A stretch of 64,000 bases of DNA from Scolanthus callimorphus. Taxonomy: Eukaryota > Cnidaria > Anthozoa > Actiniaria > Edwardsiidae. Positions 45,501 to 57,500 of this stretch are shown here, in pieces (position 1 is the first letter of the stretch; every line of letters begins with the position of its first letter). Below the pieces are notes generated by a model, which was given only the letters and a program-made list of their open reading frames with translations, was not told where the DNA came from and searched no databases. The DNA lies in assembly GCA_033964015.1 (NCBI GenBank), contig JAWWUD010000095.1:310001-374000 (forward strand), given 5' to 3'. Both the position numbers and the translations under genes were made by a program.

Positions 45501-48500
45501 TAGAAACATTTAGAAAAACGCAAGTCTGATTTACTTTCGACAGTCATCTAAACTCCGCTCTATGAGGAAGTTAAGGGTGGTTTTGATGCTAATGATATGG
45601 ACGTCTAAATATTAATCATGTTTTTGCCATAGTGATTACAGAATATATTTTGAATGGCATCCTTTTTCGCCTTTTTACTTACCCATTTTGGCGTTCTTTA
45701 AAATACCAATTCTGTACTCGGTCGAGTTCATGATCGCTGCAACCTATTGCAGTAAAAATTTGTTAAGATTGTGACATTAAGGTTAAAAATGGCCCCTTCT
45801 TCATTTAACCGCTCAATTAAGACCTGGAATAAATTTCCATATAACTTAACTGTGTGTCAGTTGATTCACAACTTAACTGATGTGACACAGTTAATTCAGC
45901 TGGAGTAAATGAAGCAAAGGTGCGTAATTAATAGATGACAGCCTCCATTTATGGATGTCACGCATCTCTCTTTCGAAAATCGTTTAGGAAATAACACCAG
46001 TCCGTTCGCATAGTGATATAGGGAGCTCACCTTTGTTCCGTACAGCATGGTTCTCTCCTCGACAACTTGAATTGTCAGTGACGAAGTAACGATGCTTGTA
46101 AATATTGATATGAGTACGAGTCCTGTCAGTACCCAACAAATGGCGATAAAGCGAGCCACGGGTCCATATGGTGCTTTGTCTCCATACCTTTGGAACATAC
46201 GTACAAGTAGATGATGTCGCGCTCTCAATTGTTTCATGGTTGGGGAGTGTTCATTAGTTATGGTTTTATGTGACTCGGTCGATTAGTTCATAGCTGCTTT
46301 TGTCGACGTGTTATCAGAAAAGCACTTTTTCATTCGATCCTTGATTATAATTTAGCCGGTCTAAAAAACAGAGATTGAAATGTAAAGTGCGTGTCCAGAT
46401 TGGAGATCGTCGAACAGTGATACATTTCAGTCCGTTTCCACCTATACCATTCTGAATTTTCTCGCCCCGAGTAGCCATGATGCATCTTGGAGCGGGAACG
46501 CGTGTATCGTAACTGAGACTGGAATCATGATGGCTATCGTTACATAGCGATAGCGAGACAGCTCCAATTTATCACATATTAGGTATTTGTTAATCTGTAC
46601 CGCTACAGTACTGGAATGAGATAATTTATTTGTTTGGTTTTGGCTTTCCCCATTCCATCATATCGCGCGATTGATCTGGAATCCATCATGTATTGACCGA
46701 ATTTCTAGTGAAATCATTCTTCAAGAATTCACTTACCCGACAGTTGTCATGGAAACGAAAGACCACCAGAATCCTTCCCAGACCCCATGCGTAAAGGCAG
46801 TGGGAAACTGCCCTTGGTTGCAGCGTGTATCCTGTGCAGTGAAAAGAAATATTTTATATCGGGCGTTGAACACCGCGAAGATCCGCGGATATCAGCAGAC
46901 AAAGCACCACCTTTTCATATCTATTAGTCCAGGCACAATGATTCAGTTTTCAAGAAAATACCTTGCAAGAAGTATGTTGCTTTAATAAAATATAGCCAAG
47001 ATGGAGACTGTTTTTAGGCTCTTTGCAAAATGTTCGACATATACAGTGGATAAATTTAATTTCCTTTATATTTGGGCCTCCGAGACAATAACTTTTTAAT
47101 CGATGAAAGTGATCAAGCGTATGAAACTGTCATCTCTACACAGTCGATACTGAGGCAAATTGTGATGTATCCACAATATGTATATTTGCGGTATACAAAG
47201 TGCATACACTTACTTACCTTTCCAAAGAGTAAAAACACTGACGTCCAGAGTTGTACTGCTTTTTTAGAATCTCAGGCTCATTGCTTTTGATTATGTTCCC
47301 TTCGTGTTCAAAAAAAGATTGATAAATCAAAAATATATATATATTTACCGTTCCCCAAATGACGATCGCCGCGAGACATGCCATCGTGAAGGACAACACA
47401 ACAATCGGCCAACAAGTGTTAATCGACGCAATAAATGATCCTGCTGTCGACCCTTTGCTCACAGAGGTTATGAAGGCAATTCCAGGTGACTGGACTAAAG
47501 GAAGGAACACAAACTCCCCCATGTATCGACTATCGTCAGTACGTCCACTCACTGGGAAGCTGATATGTGTCTTATGATCAATACTTTCCTTCACCAAGAT
47601 CAGGGATGATTTAATGGCCTCTCCTCCGTTGCCGTCTGTGTCAAAGTGCACCGTGGTCTCCTTATGACCATTGGGGCAAACATCGCACACGGATCGTATC
47701 ATGGTTCGGAGGATTGACCCAAATATTCCTCCCACCTTGCTCGTTCTGGTCACATTGACATAAGGCGGGTAAGAGGCATAGTTGGTGTACAAGTCTGCAG
47801 GACATCGGCACGTTCCTAAAGAAATCAGATACCGCTAGGTGCAAAAGCATTTCTTATTTGGACAAACGTTATAAATGGCTGCTATAAAGGACCATAAACT
47901 TAGAACTTAGACATAATACTTCTATGATAGCTTCCGCTAATACTAGAAGGGCGGTCAAGGGGCGTTTATAGCCTCCGAAGGTGGGCTGGCACCTTCAATG
48001 CCCGTATTGCGGGCAAGGCGGTCTCTTTAAAGCTAGACAATGTGTTTGAGGAGACAACAGTGCTAGGGAGAGAGTTCCAGATTCTGATTGTTCTTGGGAA
48101 GAAGGAGCAGCTGAAGGACTGCAGGTTTGACTGAAGATGCTGGTATGCCAAGGAGTGTCTACGTGTAGATCAACAGGCTAAGAAACACATGCTTGCAGTC
48201 CTTGTTTGGCGAACGTCTGTAAATACAAGAGAGTGCGCGAGGCAAAGTCTTCTCTTGCATTAACGGGCGTTCGCAAAACATTAACTTATGATCAAAACGG
48301 AGGACAAAAGCGGACAGGTTGCTTTAAGCTTTTTTAGTCTCTTGTCGTAAGTGAAATATGTTAATTTGTCTAAATGTGATGTTAGTTTAAGATATTTGCT
48401 TAAATACTAGGATAAGGATCCCAACTAGGATCAAGAGCTCAACAGATGCCTCCATCTACTCCACTATGTCTAGCCATATGCACAGTAGTAAGATAAAGTA

Positions 48501-51500
48501 TCAGATCTACCATCTTAGAGCCCGTATCAGCCACTCCTTTGTTGTTGTTTTCGTTCGATATTAGAAGACGAATTCAGTGTAGAAATCTCTTAACAAACAT
48601 CTAAAACAAAGTTTCAGATTTGATTTACCAAATTCAATCGAGAATATTGCTCTATATTCTCTAAATCTGCCGATGGAAATGGATGCTTTCTCCGACTTGG
48701 TATGTTGCTATGCTGTCAAAATGTCGGCTGACACAGGCTCTTTAGGAATCATCTACTCCTGTGCTTCGGACGCCCACGAATAGGTGATGGAGGCTTTGTG
48801 TGGTTGATGGGCTCCTGCTCCTGACAAAATGACCGATTTTCTTTTTTTTTTTTTTTTACTGCACCGGTACATGGGGGCATTTTTGTTTAAAGAACGGTCA
48901 CTGTAGACTAGAAATTCCAGCAGAAGGACAAAATAAGTCTGTAGAGGAGGGGGGACTCTTTCAGAATGAGGGTCTCAACCCCTCCCGCGTGTGAAAAATG
49001 AAACCTTACTTGCAAGGATATCTGGCGAAAATGGCCCGTAACCTCTACTCGTGGACGCCTGGACGCGAATAGTGTACTCCGCAAAGGCTTGCAGACCAGT
49101 TAGTGTGTATGTGGTCAGGTGACCCGGTATTATAATTCGCTTGGAGGTAGGACTCTTTGGTGTTTCATAGCCTTCTTGAGCGAGCACGTACTCCAAACGA
49201 TAGTTGGTCACCCTGCCATTACGGCTACCGAGGGGGACTGGAAGCCATTTAACTATAACAGATCCCACATCCATGTAGTCCACGACGGTTACGTTAGCTG
49301 GAGGGGCAATGGGAACTAAACAAAAATATATTTTCATTAGTACCGACGCCCAAATGCATATTTAGTGTAAAACATCTTGTCTTCCGCACAAAAGGTGGAC
49401 AAACTCAGGAGTGTGAGCATCTTCTAGATGTTGACTAGTAATTCCTTGGAAAAAGGTGTTTGACCGTTAATAGAGAAATTAAGGTTATACATTGAGTGGA
49501 TCCTTCCATTAATAGTATCATTACCTGGCCAAATCAGTCTCATCTCATTGTTGTCAGTTGAAGGGACAAATAATTGTCCTAAAACAATAGGTGGTTTCGA
49601 TACTATTGCAATCAGCAAATAAATCAAAGTCAATCAACTTCCCAATGAATCACATTTTTCAACCAACCAACCAATCAATACGTCGTTATAAAATGAATAT
49701 CAATGCCATGAAACTATATTGTGCCATTTATTCTCACCGTCTTCCTGGGTAGTGATAACTAGTTCCGGACTGCTAGGGCCTTCTCCGGCAACCGTATATG
49801 CTGTCACAGAAACTTTAAATGTAACAAATGGTTTTAAATCTCTAATTTGCACAAACAAATTTGTTGGATAGTTTGTTATCTCAATTGTTGTGTTTGAGCC
49901 AACTTGTTTGAATCGGAGCTTGTATCCCAGAAGTGTTCCTGGTACATCAGATGGGCTCATTGCATTCCATTCTATGATGATGCTGGTAGAACCTTGAGAG
50001 GTGCCTTCTATATTTTGAGGAGCAATTCTTGGAACTGTGGGGTAGAGACAATATAATGGAAAGATAAATTTATTATCGATGAAGACATTTTTACTGACAT
50101 GTTATTTTCTCGGTATACAGTATCGGGCTGTTCCAAAAATAGCCGTACGTACTCCCCTATCAAGGAACTCCAAATTTTGGTATACCGCTGTGGAAACTGC
50201 TCTACCCTGTGGAAATTCCAGTCTTCTATACAACCCCTGTGGAAATTTGAAGCAGCCCCTGTGGAAATTCATCATACTCTTGTGGGCCTGTGGAAATTCC
50301 ACAGTTGCAAATGAATCCCTATAAAAATTCTGGGGAAAAATGAATGTCTCTTCCAGGGTCAAACAAAGCGACCCCAGTGGAAATTCCAGGTTCCTCGATA
50401 GGGAAGCGCATTCACTGAAAATACCTTATACCTTCCAGATACCATAGGCATTTATACTCTGTAAAATGCGATCACTGCGCTTTCACAAAGTGCCAATTTA
50501 TAACAAATATCAATATTGTGTATATGGGAGACGTTGTATACACCTGGGCAAAAAGGTTACTTTCTACTGTACAGGTGGGTTGTAGACGGTGGCCGCTATG
50601 TTGTAGACACCTTTATGGAAATACCACATTCCTGCTCCTAATAGTCCAATGGATCGAGATTCAGGGATCTTAACCAGGGGTGAAAGATGTTTTGGGATCA
50701 AAATTTTGTTCAGCATCAAAAAAGAGATGTTATGTTAAGAGGAGCAGAATCTAACTAAACTTATTCTAAACTTCTTCTCCTTCACCAAGAGTTCACATCG
50801 GAGTAACAGATCGTCCTCACATACTTCGTACTAGAAGAACGCTTTCCCCAAAAAGGTAACAATATACACTTAATGACTGCTCGCGAGGGAAACATCAGTT
50901 TTGTTTCCGAGAATCTCGATGTTTCCCGAGACGAAGTCGAGGGAAACATCGAGTTTCGAGGGAAACAAAACTGATGTTCCCCGAGGGAGCAGTCATTAAG
51001 TGTTTTGTTATATAGCAGAAAATATACTGCAATTATTAAGTCAAAACAAATGTATTTCAAGAATGAAAAGAGAAGTTACAAAGTTTGCGCGCGACTGCTT
51101 CATATAAAGGGAAAACACTCATAAACAACACAATTTTCTTGCATTAGCAAAAACTAATCAAAATTAGCAAAGGTTTTTAAAAAGACTCGCGTGTTTACAA
51201 TAAACTTTCTTTTTTTTTCCCGCTCTCAAACGCGACGCCCGAAAGCAATATTCCCCGACCAGTCAATAATTTTTCTAAATATTGACTGATCGGGGAATAT
51301 TTGATTTGTACTTCACCACGTGACCTTGATTTAGCCAATAAGAGCGCGCGCTCGGTTGGAGTGAGCACTCGCTATAATATATAGATTTAGCCACTGGCTA
51401 AAAGCGGAGCTCCCGGTTACACATTTTTATAAAAGGTGCGTTTACCTATCTTATTGGGCCGTTGCTAGGGAAAATTATAAGTCCTGCAAAAGATTAATAA

Positions 51501-54497
51501 TGTGACGTGTCGCGACATCACTTGCTACAGAAAACAATCTTGTTCTCCCAAGTTTACCCAAGTTTGGTCACCTAGCGATGTTGCCTTCCTGAGCTATTCA
51601 CTTTTCTAGTTTTGATGACGTCATGTCACGTGACCTTGATTGTGCACCCCCTTGCCTTCAAAATAACTTTACCCAAGTTTGGTCACCTAGCGATGTTACC
51701 TTCTTGAGATATTGACATTTCTAGTTTTGGTGACGTCATCGATGACGTCATGTCACGTGACCTTGGAAGTGAACTCCCCTTGCCTCCAACATAACTTTGC
51801 CCAAGTTTGGTCACCTAGCGATGTTGCCTTCTTGAGATATTGACTTTTCTAGTTTCGATGGCGTCGTCGATGACGTCACGTCACGTGACCTTGGTGGTGC
51901 ACCTCCCTTACCTCCAAAATAACTTTACACAAGTTTGGTCACCCAGCAATGTTGCATTCTCGAGATATAGACTTTTCTAGTTGTGATGACGTCATCGATG
52001 ACGTCATGTCACGTGACCTTGGAGGTGCACTCCCCTTGCCTCCAAAATAACTTTACCCAAGTTTGGTCACCTAGCGATGTTTCCTTCTTGAGATATTGAC
52101 TTTTCTAGTTTTGATGACGTCATCGATGACGTCATGTCACGTGACCTTGGCAGTGAACTCCCCTTGCCTCCAAAATAACTTTGCCCAAGTTTGGTCACCT
52201 AGCGATGTTGCCTTCTTGAGATATTGACTTTTCTAGTTTCGATGACGTCGTCGATGACGTCATGTCACGTGACCTTGGTGGTGCACCCCCCTTACCTCCA
52301 AAATAACTTTACCCAAGTTTGGTCACCTAGTGATGTTGCCTTCTTGAGATATTATTTTTTCTAGTTTTGATGACGTCATCGATGACGTCATGTCACGTGA
52401 CCTTGGTAGTGCACCCCCCTTGCCTCCAGAATAACTTTACCCAAGTTTGGTCACCTATCGATGTTGCCTTCTTGAGATATTGACTTTTCTAGTTTTGATG
52501 ACGTCATCGATGACGTCATGTCACGTAACCTTGGTAGTGCACCCCCCTTGCCTCCAGAATAACTTTACCCAAGTTTGGTTACCTAGCGATGTTGCCTTCT
52601 TGAGATATTGATTTTTCTAATTTCGATGACGTCATTCCGGACGAACGAACGAACGAACGGACGAACGAACGCACAAACCGGAAGTCCATGACAGAATCGT
52701 TGGATGCATATACACTTTTTTGTGTTCCTTTTTCTCCTGCATGTAGCTATGGGGCTCCGCTCGCGGGCGCCTTCGGCGCCCGCGGGAGCTCCGCTATAAC
52801 AACTACGTATATTTCAATGGACCCCATGCATTGCTCACCTCCTTCTGGAGTGCGCACTTCAACTGCTGGCCCGGATATACCACCTCCATTAGTAGTAAAC
52901 GCTAGCGCTCGGAGTCGATATGTAGTGAGTGGTTGTAGCCCGTGCAGCATGAGTGACTGACATGAATAGCACACTGCCGTAGACCAGGATTGGCTATTGA
53001 TGTCACTGTACTTAACACGATAGCCCAACAACGTGCCATATGTGCTGCTGATGATAACAGGGTTCCACTGAACTTCGGTGTGAGATGCGTTCCTTGGGAT
53101 TACTGACGTTATCTCAGGGCCGATGTCTGGAACTGGGGAAAGAGTTTGGCATTGAGATGAAAAATGTGTCCCTATTGTTGCATGTTACCTGTGGTAACTC
53201 CGTTGTATGCGTGCGGGCTCTCTCGCACCTCGGGATGAATCTTAATTGGCTGTTTGCTTTTGTCATATTTAGTTACAAATAAGTCAGTTCGACCCTTCAA
53301 CAGACCAACAACTGGCGGGTTACCATTTCCTGTGAGCGCCACTGAAATTCCTCAATTACTCGAAAACCGTGAGAAAGTTGTCATATTATTAGCTAAGGAT
53401 TATTTTTCATTACGCTTTTTATTGATATGTACAAATACATAGAGGATATTACACGGTGGCGCGAAGATATGGATTTTATTTTCGAGTGGCAAGAACAATT
53501 TTTACGAACGAGCCAACGAGTGAGTAAAATATTGTTTTTGACACGAGAAAATGAAATCCATATCTTCAAGCCACCGTGTAATGTTCTTTTTATTATATGG
53601 ATTAGAATTGACATAGCGGCAAAATATTACAAATTGAACAACTCACTTGGTAAAGTCGAAAGTGTTTATTTGTGAAGTGTTCCCTCAATCTTTCTGATTC
53701 CCAGTGTCGTTAAGAACTAATTTCCCTTTTTGTGTTGCTGTAGCTTTCTCTGCCATAGTTGAAATAAGGTTTTTCTCTTTAGAACTAGAACAAAACGTTT
53801 TGTGGCTTAAAACTCGTGTGACCGAGCGAGCGAGATTTCACTGCTGACAAAGTCAGGAAAACAACACTGCAAACGTGCACATCCGGGACATTCGGTACAT
53901 AACTTTTTCATATTTTCACTAGTGAAGATATGGAAAATACGAGTGTTTTAGTTTCCGGTAAAATACTGGCATCCATATAATAAGTTTTCATATCTCGACA
54001 AAGTAACTAACCTGCGTTCGTCTGGTAGTCTATAACTCGTATCGGAAGAGACCCAATCATCTGACTGTTTTCAAGACTCTCCTGCAGTTTCAGGAGGTCG
54101 TCAGTGTTGTGAGATGCAAAAACCACGGTGAAGTTCACGATTACACTTCCATTGCTGAAAGAATTGGAAAGTTCGTTACAATTCAAGATTTACAATACTC
54201 ATAAAGATTTAGAGCTTACCGAGAGTACAAATGGTCACATTTTAAGTCAAGATCGAGACAGCAATAGCAGTAGCAAAAGACCTGGACTCGGGAAGGAGAA
54301 GTGGGCGACCAAGAAAATTTTGAGGGGTAGAGTGGAAAAGAAGAGAGGTGATGAAGGTTGACAGGGGCGTAGCCAGATTTTGAGAAAGGGGGGGGGGGAC
54401 ATCTGTACAAATGTATGGTGCCCCTTTCCAGCTTTCCAATTTGTTCTTAATGTTAATGTATTTTTCTCCTAAAAAGGGGGGTCACAGGCACACCAGG

Positions 54498-54529
<32 letters not shown>

Positions 54530-57500
54530 TTAGCTACGCCCCTGGATGGTCATCATGGGACGAGGCACGAGTGTGTACAGCAAACAGGAAAATGAAAAGC
54601 GGAATTGATTATTGGTGGCTTTGATGCTTCCAAGTTGAATACTCGCCTTATATGCTCAAACTAGTGTAGCTACGTACCTGCACTCCAACAAGTATACATC
54701 TGAAATAGACCTCGGTGATTCAGCGAAATCTTTCATGACCTGAAATCCACAAATATGAGTAAGAAGGTTGCTAATAGACCAAATCGGCTAACGGTGTTTA
54801 CATCTTGTTGCCACCCAATTCAGATCATGTGATCATTCCTTTGGATGGTTACAATTGTCACCTTTTTCTCACTCGCTCGAGTGCACGAGTGTGTGTGCAG
54901 AACTAACAAAAGTATCCACCCAAAGGAATCATCACATGATCTGAATTAGGTGGCAACAAGATGTAAACACCGTTAGCCGATTTTGTCTATAGCGCGTTGA
55001 CAACTTTGTCTTTTTATTTCTCAAATCATTAATAAATCATGAAGCTTGAACAAAGAAGGTCATAAGCACGAAGGAGGTTTGGATTTTGGAGATTGTATTC
55101 TCTCCTTTTCTTGACATTTAATTATTTGTTTGAGAAGCTTTTGAGAAGCTATATCAAACACTCGAAGACACTCGATTTCCAAACAACTCGGAGTAAGTAA
55201 GAAAATCTCGCCTTTGTCTCGTTTTTTCAACCCACTTCTCGGTGTCTGGAAATCCTTATGAAACACTGTTACTCGTTTGACTATATTCAATCAATCAGTC
55301 AATCAATTTTTTACTTATATATTACTTACCTCACTTTTATCCTGCGTTCCAAAGCTAAGAAAGCTGAAGAATTTTTACGGCAAAGATTTTCGGTGTATAT
55401 CTCGTTTATGAGAATTGCCTTACAGTTTATTGGTAGCTCTGGGGATAATGAAAAAAAGGGAAAATGTTTTCATATTGATAACACAGAAGGAATAATAATG
55501 TGAGCCTCATGGCAATGTTAAATGATAGTGATTTAAAGGGAGCCTGTCATGGTACGCGCATGCTCCAGGAGCGATCACTCAGTTATCAGCAAAACTAATA
55601 AGACCATCCTATCAGATAACCATAAGAATATGTAAAGCTAAAAAGCATGGTCGCATGGATTGAGAAATAGCTAATTAGATTAATAATAATAATAATTAAT
55701 TATTAATAATTAATAATTAATATAGCTAGAGATTAATAATAATAATATACGTTTTGTTTTCGAGGTTTTTAGCCTTCGATGGCCATCGTTACGGGACGAT
55801 ACTTCTCTGATTTGAGAGATGCGCAGGGGTGTGGGGGCAGGGGGTTTGAACTGGGGGGGGGGGAGCTGTGCACCCCCCCCTTTGAAGCTAGATCTATTTT
55901 TTGTATTTACACGTAAAGGAGAAAAGGAACAGAAGAACACAGAAGCGTGTTCTTTTTGTTTCTGTTTTGACATTAGGCTCATAGAACGTAGGGGTTAAGA
56001 TTACATTGTGACATATTTTCACCTGAGATGTATAAAAACATGAAAAAACGAAATTACATTTTTGCCTCTTCGGCACCCCGACTTTTTAGGGTGCTCCGCC
56101 GCCCCTGTTTTATTCTGAATTTGGTGCAATTACTTTGCGATTGGTTTCACTATGAAATTCGCTCTTATTTTATTTATTATAAATTATTTTTATTTTTTAC
56201 TAAAAAGACAATATTCAATTTCAATTACTATACGAAGACAAATGACGTAGAATGGACGACAAAACAGCGAAGTGGATCATTAGAACATTGTCTTGCAAGT
56301 ACATGCAGTTAATCAAAGTCAAACGATTCAATGTTCAGTTTTGCTCAATTGGCTCTATTTTTTGTGAATCCATTTGCATTCGAACGTAAGGCGAATGTAA
56401 GGTAATAAGGTAAAGAATAGACGCTGTGTAAATTATTATCATTATCATTTGATAAGGCTAGATTGGCGGCGGTTCAGCAAGGAACATATCCAGCATAACG
56501 TGTATTATTGGTGGGCGTTCTTCAGCTTCCAACATGTGACATATGCGATGATGATGCTGATGATGATGATGATGATGATGACAGCTTGAGCAAACAGAAG
56601 CTTAGAACATGATGACAGTTTGCATACAGGAGCCATTAGTGATTAATTTGAGAGCAACTATGGAAAACGTGTAGTCGATATCGATGATGGCGATGATAGA
56701 AGTGTTTCATGATCATGAGGTTAAATATCTTGGATGGGGCTGTGACATCTGTAACATGTATTATTCCTTGATATTCAGAATAGAAACATTGTCTTACACA
56801 TTGGCTTTAACTAACCCGTAACTGGAGGCTTCGTGGTAGCACTGATTTTACTCGTAGGCCAAGAATGCAAAACTGTGCTGCTTTCTGGTACTGTTGACGA
56901 TCTTGTAGATGATGTCCCATAAACTAGACCGCTCGTCAAATAGACCACAGTATCGCTTGCTGCAGATAAAAGTATTCCTCAAACCTTTCGGATGTCTTAG
57001 TCAAATATTAAGCTCATCTTCTTTACTTTTGAAAACATTTCGATGACGCTAACATTAGACGTGGTGCGTTTCGAAGGACACAGCTCACTAAATAAATGAA
57101 TAAGATATATGTACTTGTACCTGTACTGCTGTGAGCTATACTGTAACTCAATCACGAATGTGTATTAGCTATCTGTGACTACTGGTAATGAGCATGAACA
57201 ATCTTGCTGCACCTGTGTGCCTGCTAGTCGAGGGGTTGAGTAACAAAACAAAATAATTAAGATTTTTTGTGGATAAAAAAAAGCGTCCCCTGTGAGCAAG
57301 TCTCCCTCTTCAGCATTGCTTTTATATGAGATGCTCGCTTTATAGGCCTTCAATAAAGTTTAGTTTAGTTTAGTTTATTAGATTTGCCCAAGGGCCGGGA
57401 AATCCTCACAGAGCGAGGCTCCAATTACGAGGTTCCCTTGGTCAGTGTGATGGGTTAGTAAGTTGTAAGCCCTGCACTGAGGATGGGCAACTTCCGACGT

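Noticed and set aside
47214..47348. Read-through of the S1/TM1 exon to the donor at 47219 (ending CFYSLER)
   Set aside because: It would end in phase 2 and disrupt the pore exon frame; splicing at 47349 in phase 0 restores the standard TM1-pore sequence.
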